Made by a program: the position numbers and the translations under genes
The notes under the pieces: model-generated
What the model was told of the DNA's origin: nothing
Databases searched by the model: none
The model's input: only the letters and a program-made list of their open reading frames with translations
DNA from: Thiotrichales bacterium
GTDB taxonomy: Bacteria; Pseudomonadota; Gammaproteobacteria; HK1
NCBI GenBank assembly: GCA_026709935.1
Contig: JAPOSC010000086.1
Location: 1 to 51,188, forward strand
Direction: 5' to 3'
DNA: 51,188 nucleotides
Part shown: piece after piece, positions 32,428-40,309 of the stretch
Numbering within the stretch: position 1 is the stretch's first letter
Layout of the letters: every line of letters begins with the position of its first letter

Positions 32428-34350
32428 ATGAAGTCCATTCTTCTCGTCACGATATCCCTCGGCGTGCTCGTGGCGTGCGGCACGCAGCAGCCACGCGAGA
32501 CGGACGAGGCCGTGGTGAGCGAGGCCGCGGCCCTCCGCCTCGTCGAGGACGGCCACTACGGGGAAGCGGCGCGCGAATACGTGGCGCTGGCGCGCGACAC
32601 CGAAGGAGCGCTCGCCCACGACCTGATGCTGAGGGCGGTCGCGCTCCTTCTGGAGATCGGGCGAACGGACGATGCATCCGCCCTGCTCGACGAGCTCTCC
32701 GAACAGACTCTCGCCGAAGATCTGGCGCCCCGGCGCAATCTCCTGGCGGCGGATCTGGCACTGCGGCAGCGTGAACCGGACCGAACCATCGAGCTGCTGT
32801 CGGCGTTCCCCGCCGAGCGGTTCGGGCCGGAATCCGTCGCGAAGCTCCATCTGCTCCGGGCGCGTGCGTACGAGGACACCGGACGGCTCATGGACGCGGC
32901 GCAGGCGCGCGTCAGGCTCGATGCCGCGCTCTCCGGCGCGACCCGGCGGGCCGCGAACCACAGTGCTCTGTGGGAGGCGCTGATCCATACGGATCGCACC
33001 GAACGGGAACGGGCACTGGCGGTCGCGACCGGCCCGCTGATCGGTTGGCTTCGACTTGCCGAGGTGCTCGATGAGCATCGGTCGACTCCCGTCGCACTCG
33101 GGCGCACGCTGTCTCGCTGGCGGGGGGAGTTCCCCGACCACCCGGCAAACGCCGAAATCGTGACCGCGATGCTCGCGGCGCTGCGCACGAGCGTCCGCCG
33201 ACCGACACGGATTGCGCTGCTGCTGCCCTTTCACGGTGACTTCGCCGACGCGGCCGACGCGACCCGGGACGGTTTTCTGGCCGCCTGGTATGCGGATGCG
33301 GCCAATGTGCAGCGGCCGGCCATCGCGGTGCACGACACGTCGTTCGAAGCGATCGATGTCGTCTACACGCGCGCGGTCGAAGCGGGCGCGGACTTCGTCG
33401 TGGGTCCACTTCGTCGCGGGTCGGTCACCTCGTTGGCGTGCGGCGACACCCCCCTCGTCACCACCCTGGCGCTGAACGAGATCGACGACCTTCCCGCCTC
33501 CGAAGACGAACCAGATGATCGCTGCGGACCCGATCGCACCGTGCCGGCGCTCTACCACTTCACACTGCTTCCCGAAGCGGAAGCGCGCCAGGTCGCCGAG
33601 CGCGCGTGGATCGGCGGGCACTCCAAGGCAGTTGCGTTCGCCCGTGAAGGGCCGTGGGGAACGCGGGTCTACCGCGCCTTCGTCGACGAATGGGAGCGGC
33701 TCGGCGGAACCCTGCTTGATGGCCGTGTGCTGGCCCGCGACGCCACCGACACCGGCCAGGTGGCCGCAGGGGCACTCGGGATCCTCGGCAGCCGTGAGCG
33801 CGCGCGCGAACTGGGACGTATCGTCGGACGCAAGCTGGAATTCGAGCCACGCCGCCGACAGGACATCGACATCGTGTTCATGGCCGCATTCCCCGCCGAC
33901 GCCCGACAGCTCATGCCGCACCTTGCGTTCCACCACGGCGCGGACCTGCCGGTCCATGCCACCTCGCACGTGTGGTCCGGCGTGCCTGACCCGGCCAACG
34001 ACCGCGACCTCGACGGCGTGGTATTCGGTGACATGCCCTGGCTGGCCGCACCGACCGAAAGTGATCGCCGCCTGAGAGAACAGATCGAGACCGCGCTCGG
34101 CGGGGGCGACCTGACCCTGCGGCGGCTGTACGCCTTTGGCGCCGACGCGTACCGACTCGCGACAAGGTTGTGGCGTCTCACCGACGAACGGCTCGCGAGC
34201 GTCGATGGCCGCACCGGTCGACTGGCCATGGCCGCCAATCACCGAATCTCGCGCAGGCTCACGTGGGCGCGATTCGTCGACGGGATTCCCGTGCCCCGGG
34301 AACCGGAAGGCGTGAACGTTGGTCGATCGAAGCCATCGCCGATCCGATAG
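32428..34350 (+). CDS. lpoA: Penicillin-binding protein activator LpoA
   Basis: LpoA is an outer-membrane lipoprotein that reaches through the periplasm to activate PBP1A. It is 640 aa. A signal peptide ends in a lipobox with Cys17 (LVAC). The N-terminal half is a TPR-like helical region. From about residue 255 a periplasmic-binding-protein-like domain begins at RIALLLPFHGDFADAADATR. The C-terminal part has GVVFGDMPWL and RLYAFGADAYRLA, typical of the family. Its position between rsmI and yraN is conserved in gammaproteobacteria. Confidence 0.93.
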   Translation: MKSILLVTISLGVLVACGTQQPRETDEAVVSEAAALRLVEDGHYGEAAREYVALARDTEGALAHDLMLRAVALLLEIGRTDDASALLDELSEQTLAEDLAPRRNLLAADLALRQREPDRTIELLSAFPAERFGPESVAKLHLLRARAYEDTGRLMDAAQARVRLDAALSGATRRAANHSALWEALIHTDRTERERALAVATGPLIGWLRLAEVLDEHRSTPVALGRTLSRWRGEFPDHPANAEIVTAMLAALRTSVRRPTRIALLLPFHGDFADAADATRDGFLAAWYADAANVQRPAIAVHDTSFEAIDVVYTRAVEAGADFVVGPLRRGSVTSLACGDTPLVTTLALNEIDDLPASEDEPDDRCGPDRTVPALYHFTLLPEAEARQVAERAWIGGHSKAVAFAREGPWGTRVYRAFVDEWERLGGTLLDGRVLARDATDTGQVAAGALGILGSRERARELGRIVGRKLEFEPRRRQDIDIVFMAAFPADARQLMPHLAFHHGADLPVHATSHVWSGVPDPANDRDLDGVVFGDMPWLAAPTESDRRLREQIETALGGGDLTLRRLYAFGADAYRLATRLWRLTDERLASVDGRTGRLAMAANHRISRRLTWARFVDGIPVPREPEGVNVGRSKPSPIR

Positions 34351-34705
34351 GCCCGCCACGATCGGGCACGACGCCGAAGCGCTGGCCGAGAAATTTCTCT
34401 CCCGGCATGGCCTTCTGCCCGTCACGCGGAACTACCGGTGCCGGCGTGGCGAGATCGATCTCGTGATGCGTGACGCCGATACTCTGGTATTCGTCGAGGT
34501 GCGGCGGAGATCGAGTCGGACATTCGGCGGGGGAGTGGAAAGCGTGAGTGCCACCAAGCGGGCGCGTCTCGTCGCGGCAGCAGAGCACTACCTCATGATG
34601 CACCGAATCGGCGATGATCGGCCGTGCAGGTTCGACGTGGTAGCCATCGACGGGCCACCTCTGCACACCACGATCGACTGGGTTCACGACGCATTCGATA
34701 CCTGA
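34319..34705 (+). CDS. UPF0102 family protein YraN
   Basis: This is a predicted nuclease-fold (Holliday-junction resolvase-like) protein of unknown role, 128 aa. The segment AEKFLSRHGLLPVTRNYRCRRGEIDLV is followed by FVEVRRRSSRTFGGG. The residues of the E-x-D and E-V-K/R-type active site appear present. The only start before the conserved region is a TTG at 34319, with GGAAGG upstream. It overlaps the end of lpoA by 32 bases, so translation is probably coupled. Confidence 0.9.
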   Translation: MVDRSHRRSDRPATIGHDAEALAEKFLSRHGLLPVTRNYRCRRGEIDLVMRDADTLVFVEVRRRSSRTFGGGVESVSATKRARLVAAAEHYLMMHRIGDDRPCRFDVVAIDGPPLHTTIDWVHDAFDT

Positions 34706-34748
34706 TGGACTGACGCTCTCGAATTGGCCATCGAACCGGCCGTCGAAT

Positions 34749-34771
34749 TGATGGATCCAGGTGCTCCATCA
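34749..34771 (+). terminator. Perfect 7-bp hairpin after yraN
   Basis: TGATGGA (34749-34755) and TCCATCA (34765-34771) form an inverted repeat with a 9-base loop, 43 bases past the yraN stop. No T-run follows, so termination here is only a possibility. Confidence 0.3.
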
Positions 34772-34814
34772 GCACAGATGCGCGGATCCCGGTGCGAGCC
34801 ATTGATCAATCAGC

Positions 34815-34856
34815 GTTGAGTCGTCGGTGTTGAATCGTCGGTGGAGAATTGTCGAG
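34815..34856. repeat. 14-bp tandem repeats upstream of dolP
   Basis: gttgagtcgtcggt (34815-34828) and gttgaatcgtcggt (34829-34842) are adjacent copies differing at one base. A more degenerate third unit follows (34843-34856). They lie in the spacer where many gammaproteobacteria carry a SIS-domain gene. Confidence 0.6.
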
Positions 34857-34915
34857 CCACCAGCCCGAAGCGCGTCGCGCGGCAGCACAGAGCTCGAACC
34901 CGGAGGACCGGAATC

Positions 34916-35503
34916 ATGAAATCCCGCAAGACGACTGCCGCTGCACTTGTGGTCTCGCTGATCTGCGTCGCGACGCTCCCGGGCTGCATCGGTGTGGCGG
35001 CGACCGGAGCAGCGGTCGGCGGGGTAGTCGCCCAGGAGCGGCGCACACCCGGCAACCTTGTCGACGACGGATACATCGAGCTGAAGGTGCGCGCCGCGAT
35101 ACGGAAAGACAAAGCCATGGCAAGTCAGATCCACATCAACGCCACGAGTTTCAACGGCCTAGTGCTGCTGACCGGCGAAGCTCCCGGAAAGTCGCTGCGC
35201 GATCGCATTGTGGAGATCACTCGAGGTACGCCGGGTGTCCGGGCCGTGCAGAACGAGATCGCGCTTCAGGCGCCAAGCACGCTCGTGGCGCGTACCAGCG
35301 ATACGCTGGTGACCGGTCGGGTGAAACTCGCGTTGCTGGGGGAAAAAGGACTCGAAGCGACGCGGGTCAAGGTGGTTACCGAGCGGGGAATCGTCTACCT
35401 CATGGGCCTTCTGAAACAACACGAGGCCGATGGGGCAACGGAGACGGTGCGACGCGTGCCAGGAGTTCAGCGCGTCGTGAAGGTCATCGAATACATCGAG
35501 TGA
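34916..35503 (+). CDS. BON-domain outer-membrane lipoprotein, DolP (YraP) family
   Basis: DolP-type proteins are dual-BON lipoproteins that help maintain outer-membrane integrity. The start is the ATG at 34916 with GGAGG upstream, giving 195 aa. A lipoprotein signal ends in LPGC with Cys24. The first BON domain covers roughly residues 50-120 and the second about 125-193, each ending in a V-x-x-V segment (VRAVQNEIAL, VQRVVKVIEY). It is convergent with sspB. The E. coli counterpart lies in the same yraM-yraN-diaA-yraP order. Confidence 0.88.
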   Translation: MKSRKTTAAALVVSLICVATLPGCIGVAATGAAVGGVVAQERRTPGNLVDDGYIELKVRAAIRKDKAMASQIHINATSFNGLVLLTGEAPGKSLRDRIVEITRGTPGVRAVQNEIALQAPSTLVARTSDTLVTGRVKLALLGEKGLEATRVKVVTERGIVYLMGLLKQHEADGATETVRRVPGVQRVVKVIEYIE

Positions 35504-35522
35504 CGCGGAGGAGCGGGCCAAG

Positions 35523-35912
35523 TCACTTGACGATCCTCAGATTGGGTCTCTTCTGCGTCTGCGGCGGCGGGCGGCGGTCGCTCTGCGATTCGGGGAACGA
35601 CATTCCCGTGCCGTTTTCGCGGGCCACGATCGCAAGCACCGCGTGCACTGGCACGGCCACATCGAAGGGAGTACCGCCGAAGCGGGCGCTGAATTCCACC
35701 CACTCGTTGCCGAGGGCCAGATCTCGAACCGCGGTGGGGGAGATGTTGAGCACGATCCTCCCTTCCCGAATGTACGCGCCCGGAACCCGGACCTCGTCAA
35801 GCTGCGCATCGACGACAATCTGTGGAGTCAGGCCGTTGTCGGTGATCCACTCGTGCACGGCCCGTAGCAGATACGGACGGCTCGACGTCATCACCGGCGC
35901 TTCCGTGGTCAT
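35523..35912 (-). CDS. sspB: ClpXP adaptor SspB
   Basis: SspB binds ssrA-tagged proteins and delivers them to ClpXP. It is 129 aa from the ATG at 35912; an ATG at 35891 is also possible. The substrate-binding domain contains RPYLLRAVHEWITDN, GRIVLNISPTAVRDL and FSARFGG. After a proline/glutamine linker the C-terminus is KRPNLRIVK, the ClpX-tethering peptide. It starts 11 bases after sspA and is likely in the pet-ssp operon. Confidence 0.95.
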   Translation of the reverse strand: MTTEAPVMTSSRPYLLRAVHEWITDNGLTPQIVVDAQLDEVRVPGAYIREGRIVLNISPTAVRDLALGNEWVEFSARFGGTPFDVAVPVHAVLAIVARENGTGMSFPESQSDRRPPPQTQKRPNLRIVK

Positions 35913-35923
35913 GAGTAGCGGGC

Positions 35924-36568
35924 TCAACCGCTTCGGAGTTCGTGCTCCGCCTCGGTGAGGCTTTGCGCGAACGCCTCGCGCTCGAAGATCCGGTCCGCGA
36001 ACTTCTGCAGCGCCTTCGCTTGCGCGGGAAGGCGCACTCCGTAAGCGGGTAGCCGCCACAGAATCGGGGCAAGATAGCAGTCGACGAGCGAATAGTCGTC
36101 GGACATGAAATAGGTTTTCTGCGCGAAGATCGGCGCGAGGGTGGACAGGTGATCCCGCAGGCATTTCCTGGCGGCGCTCGCTACGCCCTTGTCGCCGTTC
36201 TCCACATCATCGACGAGGGCGTAGAAGTCGCGCTGCACGCGATAGCGATACAACCGGTTGCTGGCTCGTGCCACCGGGTCGACGGGCATCAGGGGAGGAT
36301 GCGGAAAACGCTCGTCGAGGTACTCCATGATGATCTGAGGTTCGTACAGGACCAGATCGCGATCAACAAGGGTGAGGATTGCGCTGTACGGATTCAGATC
36401 GTTCAGGTCCTCCGGCTTGTTGTCTATCGTCACATGGTGGATTTCAACGTTGATCGCCTTCTCGGCCAGGACGAAACGCACCGCGTGACTCGACGGATCC
36501 GTCGGGTCGGAGTACAGCGACATGACCGAGCGACGATTGGCCAGCAGAGCAGAGTCAAGATCCTTCAT
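35924..36568 (-). CDS. sspA: Stringent starvation protein A
   Basis: SspA is an RNA polymerase-associated protein with a glutathione-transferase fold, involved in starvation and acid responses in E. coli. It is 214 aa. The thioredoxin-like part includes MSLYSDPTDPSSHAVRFVL, and PQIIMEYLDERFPHPPL is the typical conserved segment. The helical C-terminal domain includes SLVDCYLAPILWRLP. It starts 12 bases after petC. Confidence 0.95.
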   Translation of the reverse strand: MKDLDSALLANRRSVMSLYSDPTDPSSHAVRFVLAEKAINVEIHHVTIDNKPEDLNDLNPYSAILTLVDRDLVLYEPQIIMEYLDERFPHPPLMPVDPVARASNRLYRYRVQRDFYALVDDVENGDKGVASAARKCLRDHLSTLAPIFAQKTYFMSDDYSLVDCYLAPILWRLPAYGVRLPAQAKALQKFADRIFEREAFAQSLTEAEHELRSG

Positions 36569-36580
36569 GAATCATCCGCG

Positions 36581-37402
36581 TCAATGGACATCTCTCCAGT
36601 ATTCCTTGTAGAGCGCCCGAAAAATCAGCGCGAGCACGATCAGGAACAGCACAACCCAGAACCCCATGGCTTGCCGGTCGAGGCGCGACGGCTCACCGAC
36701 GTAGACGAGGAAATTCACGAGGTCCCGCATCGCCTTGCGGTACTCGCCCGGGCGCAACTCGCCAGGCTCGGTCACCGTCAACCGGTCTACCACCGGCACA
36801 TGGCTCCCGTCCGACATCGTCGCGCTCTTTTGAACGAGGATGTCGCCGCCGTTCACGGCGAGGCCGAGCGCATGCACTTCCCGCGCATCCGCCGGCACCT
36901 CTCCCCGCACGTACTCCTGCCGGCCCTGCAGCGGAGCGAGGACATGCGGCATGGCGACATCCGAAAACACGACGTTGTTGACTCCGAACGGCCGTGAGGG
37001 ATTCGGGTCTGCATGGAATGTCGTCAAGTACGAATAGAGCCAGTCGGGACCTCGCGAACGAGAAATCACGGAGAGGTCCGGCGGCGTAACCCCGAACCAG
37101 TTGCGGGCAGCCTCCGGACGCATCGAGATATCCATGGGCGCGGTTACCTTGTCGGCCGCAAACAGCAGATTCTCACTGACCTGATCGTTGGTCAGACCGA
37201 GGTCGCGTCCCATGCGGTCATATCGCATGAAGGACAGCGCATGGCACCCCAGGCAGTAGTTCACGTAAAGCCCGGCGCCGCGCTGCAGCGATGCGGTGTC
37301 TTCGAGATTGACTTTCGCGTCGAGAAGATCGATAGCGCTGCCCGCGCTCCAGCCCGTCGGCGCCCAGACCGAGAACAGGAGGATCGTCGCGATGCGCTTC
37401 AC
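36581..37402 (-). CDS. petC: Ubiquinol-cytochrome c reductase cytochrome c1 subunit
   Basis: Cytochrome c1 carries electrons from the Rieske protein to soluble cytochrome c. It is 273 aa from the GTG at 37402, which overlaps the petB stop as GTGA. A signal peptide (1 to about 20) precedes the heme site CLGCH at 50-54. The distal Met ligand is likely in DVAMPHVL. A C-terminal membrane anchor (GFWVVLFLIVLALIFRALY) is present. Confidence 0.95.
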   Translation of the reverse strand: MKRIATILLFSVWAPTGWSAGSAIDLLDAKVNLEDTASLQRGAGLYVNYCLGCHALSFMRYDRMGRDLGLTNDQVSENLLFAADKVTAPMDISMRPEAARNWFGVTPPDLSVISRSRGPDWLYSYLTTFHADPNPSRPFGVNNVVFSDVAMPHVLAPLQGRQEYVRGEVPADAREVHALGLAVNGGDILVQKSATMSDGSHVPVVDRLTVTEPGELRPGEYRKAMRDLVNFLVYVGEPSRLDRQAMGFWVVLFLIVLALIFRALYKEYWRDVH

Positions 37403-38793
37403 GAGGTCACCCTCTCGGGCACGGCATGCGATTCGTTGAGGCGCGTATGCACCGGCAACAGCAGGAACACGATGAAGTACCCCAGCGGCAGCAGTGCACT
37501 CCACATCATCAGCGCCTGCTTCGATTCGTCGTAGCGGATCGAGTCGAAGATCATCAACAGGACCACCAGCGCGAGGAACAGCCCGTAGCTGAATGCGGCC
37601 GTGCGTTCCTTCGAGTAGACCCAGAGCATGAGGAAGAATGCGAAGTACAGCTCACCGAGGCGCAGACCAAGCTCGGATTTGCCGGGCGTGGGCGCCTCCA
37701 CACCGAGCCAGCCGAGCACGAGGAACGTCACTGCGAAGACGATCAGCAACAGCCTGAACAGCTTCGAGCGGTAGCGCACCGACTTCACCGGGTGCCGATC
37801 GAGCCACGGGACGACGAAGAAGACCAGCACCGCCGCGAACATCGCGATCACGCCGGTGAGCTTGTCGGGGATGGCCCGCAGGATCGCGTAGTACGGGGTG
37901 AAGTACCACACCGGCAGGATGTGCTCGGGCGTCTGCAGCGAATTGGCGGGCACGAAGTTCGCACTTTCGAGGAACCACCCGCCGAACTCCGGCGCGTAGA
38001 AGACCACGATCGCGAAGAGCACCAGGAAGACGCCTATCCCCCAGAGATCCTTGACCGTGTAGTAGGGGTGGAACGGAATTCCGTCCATCGGGATGCCGTT
38101 CGCGTCCTTGTGCTTCTTGATCTCCACCCCGTCCGGGTTGTTCGAGCCGACCTCGTGCAGGGCGATGATGTGAGCGGCGATCAGCCCCAGGAGCACCAGC
38201 GGGATCCCGACCACATGCAACGAGAAGAACCGGTTCAGCGTGGCGTCCGAGACGACGTAATCTCCCCGGATCCACAGCGCCAGAGCCTCGCCGACGCCGA
38301 ACGGCAACGCGCCGAACAACGAGATGATCACCTGCGCCCCCCAGTAGGACATCTGCCCCCAGGGCAGCAGGTAGCCGAAGAACGCCTCCGCCATGAGACA
38401 GAGGTAGATGAGCACTCCGATCAGCCAGAGGAGTTCTCGCGGCGCCTTGTAAGAGCCGTAGAGCAGCGCCCGGAACATGTGCAGGTAGACAACGATGAAG
38501 AAGGCGGACGCGCCCGTCGAGTGCATGTACCGAATGAGCCAGCCCCATTCGACGTCGCGCATGATGTACTCGACCGACCCGAAGGCGAGCTCCGCGTCCG
38601 GCTTGTAGAACATCGCGAGCCAGATGCCGGTGGTGAGCTGAATGATCAGCACCACGAGCGCCAGGGATCCGAAGAAGTACCAGAAGTTGAAGTTCTTCGG
38701 CGCGTAGTAACGGGCCAGATGCTCGTTCCAGAGCTTGGTGGCGGGAAACCGGGCGTCGGTCCACTCCAGGAGACCGGTCAGCAGAGCTTTCAT
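37399..38793 (-). CDS. petB: Ubiquinol-cytochrome c reductase cytochrome b subunit
   Basis: Cytochrome b holds the two b hemes and the quinone sites of the bc1 complex. It is 464 aa, a fused bacterial form with an extended C-terminal membrane region. The Qo motif appears as PEHILPVWYF (the PEW-type position is degenerate, PEH). Heme-ligand histidines lie in YMHSTGASAFF / YLHMFRALLYG and RFFSLHVVGIP / AAHIIALHEVG. The start at 38793 overlaps the petA stop as TGATG. Confidence 0.96.
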   Translation of the reverse strand: MKALLTGLLEWTDARFPATKLWNEHLARYYAPKNFNFWYFFGSLALVVLIIQLTTGIWLAMFYKPDAELAFGSVEYIMRDVEWGWLIRYMHSTGASAFFIVVYLHMFRALLYGSYKAPRELLWLIGVLIYLCLMAEAFFGYLLPWGQMSYWGAQVIISLFGALPFGVGEALALWIRGDYVVSDATLNRFFSLHVVGIPLVLLGLIAAHIIALHEVGSNNPDGVEIKKHKDANGIPMDGIPFHPYYTVKDLWGIGVFLVLFAIVVFYAPEFGGWFLESANFVPANSLQTPEHILPVWYFTPYYAILRAIPDKLTGVIAMFAAVLVFFVVPWLDRHPVKSVRYRSKLFRLLLIVFAVTFLVLGWLGVEAPTPGKSELGLRLGELYFAFFLMLWVYSKERTAAFSYGLFLALVVLLMIFDSIRYDESKQALMMWSALLPLGYFIVFLLLPVHTRLNESHAVPERVTS

Positions 38794-39380
38794 CAGGCCG
38801 TCTCCCCATCCTCGCCGATGCGGATCCGGCTGTCGCTCAGATACCTGTGAGGCGGCACCTCGAGGTTCAGCGGGGCCGGCACCCCCTGGTAAACCCTCCC
38901 CGCGTAATCGAACCGGGAGCCATGACACGGACAGAAGAAGCCCCCCTTCCAGTCCGCACCGAGGCCCCCCTCCCCGGCCTTGACATAGGACGGCGCACAA
39001 CCGAGATGCGTACACAGCCCCACCAGCACCAGAAATTCAGGGTTGATCGAGCGGTGCGGATTGCGGGCGTATTCAGGTTGCTGCGGCTCGTCGGAAGCCG
39101 GATCGCGCACCGTCGCATCGAGCGCGGGCAGAGTGGCAAGGGCACCCTCGCCGCGCCGCACGACCCAGACCGGCTTGCCGCGCCACTGCACCGTCAGCCG
39201 GGCCCCCGGTTCGAGCTTGGCAATATCGACCTCGACCGGCGCCCCGATGGCTCTGGCGCGTTCACTCGGCTGCCAGGCCGAGGCGAACGGCCATGCGGCG
39301 CAGGCGGCACCCGCCCCGCCGACGACGGTCGCCGCTCCGGTGAGGAAGCGACGCCTTGCGGTGTCCAGCCCATTACTCAT
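38793..39380 (-). CDS. petA: Ubiquinol-cytochrome c reductase Rieske iron-sulfur subunit
   Basis: This is the Rieske [2Fe-2S] protein of the bc1 complex, 195 aa. A twin-arginine signal (RRRFLTGAATVVGG) at 9-22 doubles as the membrane anchor. Cluster ligands are in CTHLGC (123-128) and CPCHGS (150-155). It is first in the petABC-sspAB unit. The 289 bases upstream to the next gene show no other gene and probably contain the operon promoter. Confidence 0.96.
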   Translation of the reverse strand: MSNGLDTARRRFLTGAATVVGGAGAACAAWPFASAWQPSERARAIGAPVEVDIAKLEPGARLTVQWRGKPVWVVRRGEGALATLPALDATVRDPASDEPQQPEYARNPHRSINPEFLVLVGLCTHLGCAPSYVKAGEGGLGADWKGGFFCPCHGSRFDYAGRVYQGVPAPLNLEVPPHRYLSDSRIRIGEDGETA

Positions 39381-39669
39381 GCGTCATGCCGCCCCCGACG
39401 GCGCGACCTGCCCCGTGCGCGGATGCAAGGCCGATTGCAAACACTCCCGCCGCATCGCGCCGTGAGGCCGAGCTTCGGCCCACGATTCTCGTTGCGAGCC
39501 AGGCGACGGGAATTCTCTGGTGGAGGAAATCTGTTGCGGAGCCCGCCAAGAATCCTACAGGCACCCCCGGAGGTCAAGAACCCGCAACAGAACCCACGAA
39601 ACAGAACCCGGCGAAACAGCCATTCTCATTCTGGCCTCATTCCAGCCTTTGGGGGACCGCAGCGACGCA

Positions 39670-40131
39670 CTAGTGATGCGTCCTTGGCGGCCTCGGTCCG
39701 AATGATGAAGTGTCGACGGTGATGGCCTTGCGAACACGCCTGCTCACGAGCACCGATGCGGTGGCAAACGCCTTCTCCGACTCCCGTTCGCACCAGTCCC
39801 AGTCCGCCGGGCTGCCGCCCACCAGAGCCCGCCAGTGAGCGACGACGAAGACCTCGCCGATCTTCAACTCGACTGTCCAGTCGTGCCACGTGGTGTCCTC
39901 CGGCGCCTCCTCCTCCACGTACTCCTGCTCCACGTAGCGGCAGTAGTTGTCGCCGTTGTCCTCGTGCGCGACGGTGTCCATGATGACGAGCTTCGAGTCG
40001 ATACAGGACTCGTATCCCGTGTGGACCGCGTCGGCGTTCCAGAACACGCATTCAATGATGGCTCTAGGAGTCACCTGCAAGCCGATGGGGGCGTCCCATT
40101 CGGGCTCCATGGCGGTTTCGTAGTCTGACAT
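39670..40131 (-). CDS. Hypothetical acidic protein, unidentified
   Basis: The ATG at 40131 has GGAGA upstream and gives a 153-aa protein starting MSDYETAMEPEWD. It has no signal peptide or membrane segment. It is rich in Asp, Glu and Trp, with an acidic patch (YVEQEYVEEEAPED) and the segment EVFVVAHWRALVGG. Codon use looks like genuine coding sequence for this GC-rich genome. I do not recognise the family. It lies alone between petA and the FadN-like gene on the same strand. A short inverted repeat, gacgca...tgcgtc, covers its stop codon. Confidence 0.6.
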   Translation of the reverse strand: MSDYETAMEPEWDAPIGLQVTPRAIIECVFWNADAVHTGYESCIDSKLVIMDTVAHEDNGDNYCRYVEQEYVEEEAPEDTTWHDWTVELKIGEVFVVAHWRALVGGSPADWDWCERESEKAFATASVLVSRRVRKAITVDTSSFGPRPPRTHH

Positions 40132-40246
40132 TTGCTCTCCGACTGTCCTCTTGCGGCTTGGGGGATGGATGACCATATCCTGCAATATTCGCCGATTCCC
40201 GGCCGCGCTGCCGGCGCCGAGGCTTCCTCCCCCCGGACTGGCAGTC

Positions 40247-40281
40247 GAACCTCGACCCGATCGGGATCCCCGGGGAGGTTC
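40247..40281 (-). terminator. Hairpin downstream of the FadN-like gene
   Basis: GAACCTC (40247-40253) and GAGGTTC (40275-40281) are a perfect inverted repeat, and the palindrome CCCGATCGGG lies inside the loop. It is about 30 bases past the stop of the upstream gene on the minus strand. It lacks a T-run, so a mixed terminator or processing role is inferred. Confidence 0.4.
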
Positions 40282-40309
40282 GTGCTCCACCGACACCGGA
40301 ACCACGCGG

